Assembly (NCBI GenBank): GCA_020848855.1
Contig: JADLHH010000308.1
Location: 1-6,878 of the forward strand
From: Anaerolineae bacterium
GTDB taxonomy: Bacteria > Chloroflexota > Anaerolineae > Aggregatilineales > Phototrophicaceae
Direction: 5' to 3'
Length of the DNA stretch: 6,878 nucleotides
Below the pieces are notes generated by a model. That model saw only the letters and a list, made by a program, of their open reading frames with translations. It did not search any database and was not told the DNA's origin. Shown in pieces: positions 1 to 5,955 of the stretch. The stretch's first letter is position 1. Every line of letters begins with the position of its first letter. The translations under genes were made by a program, and so were the position numbers.

Positions 1-234
1 CCATTCGGCAAGCTCGCGCCCAGGATGATCGACCGAGCCGCTCTTACTGCCGTTGGCAGCGCGTCCGTCGGTGTTGAGGACGGCGCGGCTGTACAACTGC
101 TCGGTCTGCTGGTTGATCAGCATGACGACGCCGTCGTCCGCCCCGACTGCCCGCGCCACCATGTCCAGCGCGCGCGTCAGCACGCGGTCGGTGTCCAGCG
201 TCCGCCCCAGTTCCGCCGTGATCTGGTACAGCGA
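1..234 (-). other. GAF domain 11, cut by the window edge
   Basis: Residues about 1900-1977. It opens with 'SLYQITAELGRTLDTDRVLT', then 'VGADDGVVMLINQQTEQLYS', which is a canonical start of a GAF domain. The last visible residues, 'GRELAEW', sit where the 'GLAGWV' lid is expected. The core and closing helix lie beyond base 1. Confidence 0.82.
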
Positions 235-3200
235 GTTCAGGCGGTCGCGTTCTTCCTGAAGCTCAAGCGTGCGCTCCTCGACGCGCTGGTTGAGTTCGAC
301 GGCGAAGTTCTGGACGCGCTCGAACAACTGCGCGTTCTGGAGCGTCGCGCCCAACTGCGCCGCGATCGTCGTCAGGATGCGGTTGTCGTTCAGCCCGAAC
401 GCCCGCGTCTGGATGGTGTCGCGCACCGCCAGCACGCCCGCCGCCTGGTCGCCTGCCATCAGCGGCACACCCAGGAAACGGGTCGATTCGACATCGGCGA
501 CAATGCCGAGGTTGCGCCGCACTTCGCCAGCGCCAGGGTTGTCGCCGCCCATCGTGACCGGTCGCCGCTGGCGGACGATGAACGAAAACTCGTCCTTACC
601 GAGCGGGCGCGGCGGCATGTCGATGGGCTGCCCGCCTTTCATCGCCAGCGGGAAGGTCATCTCGTCTTTTTCGCCGTCGTACAGCGCCACGTAGATTTCG
701 TCGGCTTCCAGCAGGCTGGGTATCTGGTCGCGCACGATCTCGATCATCTCGCCGGTGTTCATCGTCGACGAAATCGTCCGGCTGATGTCGTTGATGACCA
801 GCGACTGCTCGACCAGCGCCGCCGTCTGCGTCGAAAGGCGGGCGTTCTCAATCGCCGTCGCCGCCTGCGCGCCCAATGCCTGCGCCATGCGGATATCGCG
901 GTGCGTGAACGACCGGATGCTCGACTTCATCTCGATCTGCAGCAGCCCAATCGCCTGATCGCGAACGATCAGCGGCACGAGCATCCGCGCGGTTTCGCCG
1001 CTGGCGGTCATCTCGGCGCGCTCTTTGGGATCGCAGTCGGGGTCGTCCACCCGCGCGACCATGATCTGTCCGGTCTGTAGGGCGCGGCTCTTGGTCGGGT
1101 ACTGGTACAGGTCGTAGCTCGTGCCCGACGGCGTGAGCCGGTTGCCGTCGCCCTGCCGGTTCATGTCGTACTGGACGATCAGCATTTCCTCGACGTTGTC
1201 GTAGATCATCAGCACGCCGTCGTCCATGTCGAGCGCCTGCAGCGCCAGCCGGACGACGCCGCTGTACACTTCGTCGAGGTCGAGCGTGTACGATGTCGCC
1301 TGCGCCGCTTCGAGCAGCGTTTCCAGTTCGCGGGTGCGCACCAGCGTCTGTTCGAGCAGGTTGGCGTTCAATACGGCGATTGCCGACTGGTTGGCGATGA
1401 TGGTCGCCAGTTCCAGCTTTTCGCGCTCGAATTCGCGCACTTCGTCCAGCACTTCCAGTTCCAGCGCGCCGCTCACCTGCCCGCCGACCGTCAGCGGCAG
1501 CACCAGATACGCCGGGAACGTCAGCCGCTGGATTTCGGCGCGCAGGGTTTCATCGCCCTTGAAATTCGCCACGTCCGGCACGACCAGCGGCTGCGCCGTG
1601 CGCATGACGTGTTCGAATATCCGGCTGGCGCGCAGGTCGATCACATCACTGGGCGGGAAGTCGCCGCGCGGGTGCTCGACGATCACGCGGGCGCTGTGGA
1701 TATCGCGCTCGAAGATGTAGGCGCGCGCCCGGTCGATGCGCAGCAGGTTGGAAATCTCGCGCAGCGCGATCTCCATCACATTTTCGACATCCAGCGACTG
1801 CGCCAGCGCCACCGAAACCCGGTTGAGCAGGCTCAGACGCTCGGTGCGGGTGCGCGAGGTTTCGAACAGCCGCGCGTTCTGGATGGCGACCGCCGTCAGG
1901 TTGGCGATACGCTTGATCAGCGGGCGAAATTCCTCGAAGCCGAACGCCTGCGTCAGATCGCTGCCGAGATGCATCGCGCCCAGCACGATACCGCCGGTGA
2001 TCAGCGGGACGATGAGCGACGTGCGCTCGCCCGCCGCGTGCCAGCCGCGCAGGTCGCTGAATTCGCTGTCTTCGCCCGGACCATACAGGTAATCCTGCCC
2101 GGTCTCGAAGGTACGCCCCAGCGCCGTCTGGTTCAGGTTCGTCCGGTGGTCGCGCGTGACCACCAGCGATTCGTCCGCCCTGACCGTCAGCGTCACCACG
2201 TCGAAGCCCTGATGCTCGGTTTCGAGCAGCCCGACCGTCATGCGCATGAACGGCAGCAGCCGCAGCGCCCCACGCGCCACCGATTGGATGATCTCGGTCA
2301 TGTCGAGCGTGCTGGCGATGGCTTCCATCACCTCGTTGAGCCGCGCTTCCTGTTCGGCGTTGCGCACGGTGTTCATGTACAGCCGGGTGTTTTCGAGCGT
2401 CGTCGCCGCCTGGTGCGCGAAGATTTCCAGAATTTCGACCGCCCCCCGGTCGGGGCGGCGTCCATCAAATGGGCGATCCAGGCTGATCACGCCGAGCAGA
2501 TCGCCGCCCGCGCCCATCACCGGGACGACCAGCATGTCGCCGTCGTGCCAGTCGTCTTTGGTCTGCGGGTGCATGGTGCGCGTCACCGCCCGCCCGGTGC
2601 TGATCGCTTCCAGACCTTCGACGTACCAGTGTGAAACCTGCTGGAACGGCAGGAAATACGATTCGCTGATGCGGAACTGTTCCTTTTCGAACAGCAGGTT
2701 GAGCGTGGTGATCGGCAGTGTGTGCCGCTTGCTGTCCTCGAAAGCGTCGACCGGCAAGCCCGCCTGCGCGATGCGCCGCAGGATGCCCGATTCTTCGTCC
2801 ACCATCAGGATCATCACCACGTCGAAGCCGATGCTCTGCTGGATGCTGAAGGCGATGGCTTCGAGGATCGTGCCAGTATCCACGTTCGACTGGAGCATCT
2901 GTCCCAGCTCGAAAATCTGGTTCAACTGCTCGACCCGGCGGCGCAGCCGTTCGCCCCGCTCCTGATTTTCGAGATAGCGCATGTTGTTGCCGTAGCTGAG
3001 CGCGGCTTTCGCTGCCAGCGTCATCAGGAACGTGGCGGCGCGGTCGTCGAAGTGGAACGGCTGGCTGTGGAACAGGTGGATGACGCCGATCACCCGGTCT
3101 TCGAACACGAACGCCGCCGCGACCGCCGACCGCGCCGTCTCCGGGATCGGCGTCATGTCCTGAAGCTGGTAATCTTCGACCAGCACCGACTCCGCCCCGT

Positions 3201-5931
3201 GCTGTGCCGCCTGCCGCTCGATATCCGCCAGCGTCAGCGTCTTGCGCTCGCCCAAACGCCGTTCGACGCGCGGCACGCCGTCGCTCAGCCACTCCGACGC
3301 CGGCAGCAGCAGCGCGATGGTGTTGCCCTCGGCGTCGGTCGCCTGTGTCGCTTCGTGCCGGATCACGTCGAGCACGCGGTCAAAGTCGAGCGTCGCCGTC
3401 AGTTCGTTGCTCACCCGCGAAATCGCGTCGAGTTCCTGTAAGCGGCGGCGCAGGTTCTGCCCGGTCGCTTCGTGCAGCCGCACGCGGTCGAGCGCCGCCG
3501 CGACGTGAATGGCAATCGCCTGAAGGTTGCGCACGTCATCTTCGCTGTAAGCCGGTTCGCCCCGGTTGAAGACGCCCAGTTCGCCCAGCGATTGATCGCC
3601 GACCACCAGCGGAACCATCACCACCGCTCGGATGCCCATGTCGAGCGCGGCAGCTCGGTAATCGTCGATCACGCGCGCGTCGTCGGCGACGGTGTTGCTG
3701 AAGAACGGGCGGCGAGCGATGGCAACGCTGCGCTCGTAGCCCTGGTTGTAAGCGTTATGAATGAACGGCTCGGTGCGCTGGAAGCCGTAGCCGTATTTGG
3801 GATAGCCGACCAGATTGCCGGTCTGTGGGTCGAGCACGTTGATGAACGAGGCGGGGCTGCTGGTCAGGCGGCAGATTTCGCGCAGCGTCGGCAGGAAGTC
3901 GTCCTCGGCGGTCATGACCGCCCCGGCGAACTCCGCCACGCGCCGCAAACCCTCGGACTCGTCGGCGCGATCCTGCACTTCGCGCAGCAGCCGCGAATTT
4001 TCGATCATCCCGGCGATCTGCGCGGCGAAGATCAGCAGCAGGCGGGCGTCGTTGTCGGTGAAATCCTCGCCGCTGCGCTTGTTGGAAACCTGTACCATGC
4101 CCAGCCGTCGCCCGCCGGACGCCATCACCGCCAGCAGCGTCTTCTGCACGCTCGCCAGCGCGGGCGTGTCCGCCAGCCCCGCCCCGTGAATCACCAGGTC
4201 GGTGGCGACGCTGTTGCTGTACCAGTAGTCGTCGTCCCGCCAGATTTGCTCGATTGCCGTGCCCGGCTTCAGGTCGATGACGTAGCCCTCGACGGCGCTG
4301 TCGTCCAGCCCGGTGAACGGCTTCTGCGCCACCAGCCGCCGGTTCGCCTCGTCATGCAGCAGAATACCGCAGATGGCGATACCCATCACGCGGGCGATGC
4401 GCTCGTTGATGTTGGCGAAGAATTCGCCGGAATGGTGGATCGCGCCGAACGCCTGCGCGATCTCCTGAAGCCCGCTCATCTCGGCGTCGTGAATCTGTTC
4501 GCGCTCGGCAAGGCGCAGGTCTTCGACGGCGACCGCGACCTGCGACGACAGCAGCCGCAGGTTTTGCAGGTCCTGCGGCGTGAAGCCGCCCACCGACCGC
4601 TTGTTGCTCACCTGCATCATGCCGATGCGCCGGCTGCCGACCTGCAGCGGCATGAGGATCGTGTCCTTTAGCCCGGCGGCGTTGACCAGCACCGACAGGC
4701 GCAGTTCGTCTGCCATCGGCTCATCGGCGAGGTCGCTCGACAGCCAGAACGGCTGGTTCTTCCAGATGTCGTAGCCGATGCTGCCTTCGGGAACTGGAAT
4801 CGCGAAATTGCGGATCACCTGCGCCGGCAGCCCGTAAAACGGCGGCTGCGCCACCAGCGCCTCGCGGATGTCGTCGTAGATCAGCACGCCGCACACTTCG
4901 GCATCGAGCAGCTTGGCGACGCGCTCGGTCAGCGCCGAAAAGACCTGCGTCGACTCCTGCCCGCTCTGGTCGATTGCCTGCTGCACGGTAGCGAGGTCTT
5001 CGATGCGCCGCGCCTGCTCGGTGTACAACGGCGCGTTGTAGATCGCCGTCGCCCCCTGTTTGGCAATCGCCTGCAGGAACGACAGGTCTGCCTGCGAGAA
5101 CTGGTCGGCGGTCGCGAATTCCAGCGTGCCGATGAAATGCTCGCCCACGATCAGCGGAACGCCGATGTAGCTCCGGTACAGCCGCGAGTGCAGCTTCGGG
5201 CGCACCGCCGACTTGTCGGCAACGTCCACGACCAGCACCGGCTTGCGATACTGGGCGATCCAGCCGGTAATGCCTTCTCCGAAAGCGTAATTCCCGCCCG
5301 CTTCGGCAAGCGCCAGCACGTAGGCGACATCGCCCATCCAGCCGCGCGGTGTCAGTTGGTAATGCGCTTCATCCCACAGGCAGATTTCGCCGGCGTCCAT
5401 CGGCAGTTCCTTGCCGACAATCGTCAGCAGCGCCTGCACCACCATCTCTATGCCCAGGCTGGCGTTGACCGTGTCGTCGATTTCGTTGGCGACGGTGATC
5501 GCGCGCCCCAGATCGAACGTGGCAGTGTTGGTCGGGCTGGACGAAAGCTCGCGCATGACGATGACCATGCGTGATGCGTCGTCGGCGGCAGCGCGGTGCG
5601 AAACCGCCTCGACCCAGCGTTTGCCCAGTTGAAACGACGCCTGCGCTTCGCGGGTGAACAGTTCGAGGAACGTGTCCGACGGTTGGGCGTTTCGGGCGAT
5701 GGTTTCGAGGTCGGGCGTTTCCGTGCCCAGCCACCGGCGAATCGTGTCGTTGGCGTGCAGCACCTGTCCGTGTTCGCTGGTAACCAGCACGGCATCGCCG
5801 CTGGAGACCAGCGGCAGGTTGGCGAGCACCGATTCCAGGTCGGGGGCTTGCCCCATGCGCTGCCGCGACCAGAAAAACAGCCACAGCAGAATCACCACCG
5901 CACCCGCAAAAAGAAGGATTGCCAGTTCCAT
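1..5931 (-). CDS. Giant membrane-tethered PAS / multi-GAF sensor protein, probably a sensor histidine kinase (3' end cut by window)
   Basis: A single open frame of 1,977 codons runs from ATG (5929-5931) to base 1 without a stop; I read every codon. In order it has a membrane helix (residues about 3-21), a PAS-like domain (about 33-135), ten complete GAF domains (about 152-300, 319-474, 488-648, 660-814, 832-985, 1002-1184, 1198-1355, 1366-1526, 1537-1698, 1709-1872), a charged coiled coil (about 1868-1902), and the first part of an eleventh GAF. Each GAF shows a 'xxPL(x)3(G/D)xxxGxL' core and most end in a helix like 'AAxAIxNAxL'. GAF domains bind small ligands or form dimers, so this is a multi-input cytoplasmic sensor. 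The ATG is the only start between the upstream stop and the membrane helix; a weak GGGA lies nine bases before it. The output domain is outside the window. Histidine kinase is most likely given the receiver gene upstream, but a cyclase, phosphatase or other output is possible. Confidence 0.93.
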   Translation of the reverse strand, partial: MELAILLFAGAVVILLWLFFWSRQRMGQAPDLESVLANLPLVSSGDAVLVTSEHGQVLHANDTIRRWLGTETPDLETIARNAQPSDTFLELFTREAQASFQLGKRWVEAVSHRAAADDASRMVIVMRELSSSPTNTATFDLGRAITVANEIDDTVNASLGIEMVVQALLTIVGKELPMDAGEICLWDEAHYQLTPRGWMGDVAYVLALAEAGGNYAFGEGITGWIAQYRKPVLVVDVADKSAVRPKLHSRLYRSYIGVPLIVGEHFIGTLEFATADQFSQADLSFLQAIAKQGATAIYNAPLYTEQARRIEDLATVQQAIDQSGQESTQVFSALTERVAKLLDAEVCGVLIYDDIREALVAQPPFYGLPAQVIRNFAIPVPEGSIGYDIWKNQPFWLSSDLADEPMADELRLSVLVNAAGLKDTILMPLQVGSRRIGMMQVSNKRSVGGFTPQDLQNLRLLSSQVAVAVEDLRLAEREQIHDAEMSGLQEIAQAFGAIHHSGEFFANINERIARVMGIAICGILLHDEANRRLVAQKPFTGLDDSAVEGYVIDLKPGTAIEQIWRDDDYWYSNSVATDLVIHGAGLADTPALASVQKTLLAVMASGGRRLGMVQVSNKRSGEDFTDNDARLLLIFAAQIAGMIENSRLLREVQDRADESEGLRRVAEFAGAVMTAEDDFLPTLREICRLTSSPASFINVLDPQTGNLVGYPKYGYGFQRTEPFIHNAYNQGYERSVAIARRPFFSNTVADDARVIDDYRAAALDMGIRAVVMVPLVVGDQSLGELGVFNRGEPAYSEDDVRNLQAIAIHVAAALDRVRLHEATGQNLRRRLQELDAISRVSNELTATLDFDRVLDVIRHEATQATDAEGNTIALLLPASEWLSDGVPRVERRLGERKTLTLADIERQAAQHGAESVLVEDYQLQDMTPIPETARSAVAAAFVFEDRVIGVIHLFHSQPFHFDDRAATFLMTLAAKAALSYGNNMRYLENQERGERLRRRVEQLNQIFELGQMLQSNVDTGTILEAIAFSIQQSIGFDVVMILMVDEESGILRRIAQAGLPVDAFEDSKRHTLPITTLNLLFEKEQFRISESYFLPFQQVSHWYVEGLEAISTGRAVTRTMHPQTKDDWHDGDMLVVPVMGAGGDLLGVISLDRPFDGRRPDRGAVEILEIFAHQAATTLENTRLYMNTVRNAEQEARLNEVMEAIASTLDMTEIIQSVARGALRLLPFMRMTVGLLETEHQGFDVVTLTVRADESLVVTRDHRTNLNQTALGRTFETGQDYLYGPGEDSEFSDLRGWHAAGERTSLIVPLITGGIVLGAMHLGSDLTQAFGFEEFRPLIKRIANLTAVAIQNARLFETSRTRTERLSLLNRVSVALAQSLDVENVMEIALREISNLLRIDRARAYIFERDIHSARVIVEHPRGDFPPSDVIDLRASRIFEHVMRTAQPLVVPDVANFKGDETLRAEIQRLTFPAYLVLPLTVGGQVSGALELEVLDEVREFEREKLELATIIANQSAIAVLNANLLEQTLVRTRELETLLEAAQATSYTLDLDEVYSGVVRLALQALDMDDGVLMIYDNVEEMLIVQYDMNRQGDGNRLTPSGTSYDLYQYPTKSRALQTGQIMVARVDDPDCDPKERAEMTASGETARMLVPLIVRDQAIGLLQIEMKSSIRSFTHRDIRMAQALGAQAATAIENARLSTQTAALVEQSLVINDISRTISSTMNTGEMIEIVRDQIPSLLEADEIYVALYDGEKDEMTFPLAMKGGQPIDMPPRPLGKDEFSFIVRQRRPVTMGGDNPGAGEVRRNLGIVADVESTRFLGVPLMAGDQAAGVLAVRDTIQTRAFGLNDNRILTTIAAQLGATLQNAQLFERVQNFAVELNQRVEERTLELQEERDRLNSLYQITAELGRTLDTDRVLTRALDMVARAVGADDGVVMLINQQTEQLYSRAVLNTDGRAANGSKSGSVDHPGRELAEW
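226..330 (-). other. Charged coiled-coil linker before the last GAF domain
   Basis: Residues about 1868-1902 are rich in Glu, Arg, Gln and Leu ('VELNQRVEERTLELQEERDR') with hydrophobic residues at heptad spacing. The 'RVEERTxELxEERDRL' string is a familiar linker that in many sensor kinases precedes a final GAF or the dimerisation helix. It is more strongly charged and regular than the linkers between the other GAF domains. Confidence 0.75.
316..807 (-). other. GAF domain 10
   Basis: Residues about 1709-1872. It has 'INDISRTISSTMNTGEMIEI', 'ADEIYVALYDGEKDEMTFPL', the core 'TRFLGVPLMAGDQAAGVLAV' and the closing 'LTTIAAQLGATLQNAQLFER'. The last helix runs on into the charged coiled coil. Confidence 0.88.
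838..1323 (-). other. GAF domain 9
   Basis: Residues about 1537-1698. It has 'EAAQATSYTLDLDEVYSGVV', 'MDDGVLMIYDNVEEMLIVQY', the core 'ARMLVPLIVRDQAIGLLQIE' and the closing 'MAQALGAQAATAIENARL'. The 'VARVDDPDCDPKE' loop before the core holds one of the few cysteines in the protein. Confidence 0.87.
1354..1836 (-). other. GAF domain 8
   Basis: Residues about 1366-1526. It shows 'LNRVSVALAQSLDVENVMEI', 'IDRARAYIFERD', a lid replaced by 'ASRIFEHVMRTAQPLVVPDV', the core 'AYLVLPLTVGGQVSGALELE' and the closing 'ATIIANQSAIAVLNANLL'. The pattern is canonical throughout. Confidence 0.87.
1867..2340 (-). other. GAF domain 7
   Basis: Residues about 1198-1355. The entry helix is 'LNEVMEAIASTLDMTEIIQS', the core 'SLIVPLITGGIVLGAMHLGS' and the closing helix 'IKRIANLTAVAIQNARLF'. 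'TALGRTFETGQDYLYG' stands in the lid position. Confidence 0.85.
2380..2928 (-). other. GAF domain 6, longer subtype
   Basis: Residues about 1002-1184, the longest repeat. It carries the pattern 'RISESYFLPF ... W ... DDWHDGDMLVVPV' followed by 'GGDLLGVISLDRPFDGRRP' and 'AVEILEIFAHQAATTLENTRL'. I recognise this D-x-L-x-V-P plus 'LDxPxDGxxP' layout as a separate GAF subtype often found in multi-GAF sensors, distinct from domains 2 and 3. Confidence 0.82.
2977..3438 (-). other. GAF domain 5
   Basis: Residues about 832-985. It opens with the typical GAF entry helix 'ISRVSNELTATLDFDRVLDV', then the strand 'NTIALLLP', and closes with 'AAFVFEDRVIGVIHLFHSQP' and 'ATFLMTLAAKAALSYGNN'. The 'VPL' motif is replaced by 'AAAFVF', so this copy is divergent. 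Confidence 0.75.
3490..3954 (-). other. GAF domain 4
   Basis: Residues about 660-814. The core is 'RAVVMVPLVVGDQSLGELGVF' with a preceding 'FFSNTVADD' and the end 'NLQAIAIHVAAALDRVRL'. A Tyr/Gly-rich stretch (708-716, 'GYPKYGYGF') lies in the ligand-side half. No specific ligand motif is recognised. Confidence 0.82.
3988..4470 (-). repeat. GAF domain 3, second member of the duplicated GAF pair
   Basis: Residues about 488-648. Corresponding segments are 'AICGILLHDE', 'RLVAQKPFTGL', 'GRRLGMVQVSNKRS' and 'ARLLLIFAAQIAGMIENSRL'. The similarity to domain 2 is far above that between other repeats, which points to a tandem duplication, though the copies have diverged widely in between. N617-K618, F624 and D628 again leave Ala where the motif's Glu would be. 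Confidence 0.85.
4510..4977 (-). repeat. GAF domain 2, first member of a duplicated GAF pair
   Basis: Residues about 319-474. It shares an unusual set of segments with the next domain: 'EVCGVLIYDD', 'ALVAQPPFYGL', 'SRRIGMMQVSNKRS', and a final 'LRLLSSQVAVAVEDLRL'. The stretch N443-K444, F450 and D454 resembles the NK-F-D part of the NKXnFX3DE motif of cyclic-nucleotide-binding GAF domains, but the last Glu is Leu. Nucleotide binding is therefore only a possibility. Confidence 0.85.
5032..5478 (-). other. GAF domain 1
   Basis: Residues about 152-300. It has the classical 'GEGITGWIAQ' lid (218-227), then 'VVDVADK', and the core 'IGVPLIVGEHFIGTLEF' (256-272), ending in 'FLQAIAKQGATAIYNA'. Of the complete repeats it fits the canonical GAF pattern best. 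No Cys-His pair for bilin attachment is present. Confidence 0.88.
5527..5835 (-). other. PAS-like domain
   Basis: Residues about 33-135 begin 'LANLPLVSSGDAVLVTSEHG' and continue 'VLHANDTIRRWLG', the usual PAS pattern of a first strand, a turn, and a 'xxANxxxxxxxG' segment. A later strand pair ('ASFQLGKRWVEAVSH', 'SRMVIVMREL') resembles the end of a PAS fold. No cofactor-binding Cys or His motif can be recognised. The call rests on pattern only and is less certain than the GAF calls. Confidence 0.6.
5869..5925 (-). other. N-terminal transmembrane helix of the sensor
   Basis: Residues about 3-21 are continuously hydrophobic (LAILLFAGAVVILLWLFFW) and are followed by S-R-Q-R. Only two residues precede the helix, and the positive charges follow it, so by the positive-inside rule the rest of the protein is cytoplasmic. 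There is no periplasmic or extracellular sensing domain and no second helix before the PAS-like region. It could be an uncleaved signal anchor; no cleavage site is evident. Confidence 0.85.
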
Positions 5932-5955
5932 AAACCGTAATCCCGTAACCGAGCG
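5932..5955 (-). promoter_or_regulatory. Intergenic spacer with weak ribosome binding site for the sensor gene
   Basis: These 24 bases separate the regulator's TAA from the sensor's ATG. The best Shine-Dalgarno match is GGGA (plus-strand 5941-5944), nine bases before the ATG; there is no GGAGG core. A short inverted repeat (GTAAC/GTTAC, plus-strand 5945-5949 and 5955-5959, five-base loop) overlaps the regulator stop and lies just upstream of this site, but it lacks a T-run and is too short to call a terminator. The close spacing and weak site suggest translation of the sensor depends partly on ribosomes finishing the regulator. That coupling is inference. Confidence 0.5.

Noticed and set aside
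2465..3292. Minus-strand ORF of 275 residues in another frame
   Set aside because: Its product is Arg/Ala/Gly-rich low-complexity sequence and it overlaps GAF domains 5 and 6 in the main frame. It is an out-of-frame shadow.
25..4671. Long plus-strand ORFs in one frame (25-1080, 1609-2634, 2722-3441, 3472-4671)
   Set aside because: They are codon-aligned antisense to the sensor gene. In that frame a stop needs TTA, CTA or TCA on the sense side, codons that are rare in a GC-rich gene. The products are His/Arg/Gln-rich with no recognisable domain, whereas the minus strand gives clear GAF domains throughout.
1..5478. Bilin-binding (phytochrome-like) GAF domain
   Set aside because: The few cysteines visible occur in contexts such as 'EICLW', 'EVCGV', 'AICGI', 'EICRL' and 'PDCDP'. 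None is followed by His, and no phytochrome-type DIP or PRXSF motif is seen.
5369..5884. Minus-strand ORFs at 5369-5884 and 5448-5795
   Set aside because: Both overlap the start, PAS-like region and GAF 1 of the sensor in other frames and show no domain. The in-frame reading from 5931 is uninterrupted.
1..5931. Possible frameshift or gene fusion within the giant ORF
   Set aside because: I translated all 1,977 codons in one frame. GAF signatures continue in that frame from end to end and no stop appears, so there is no sign of a frame change.
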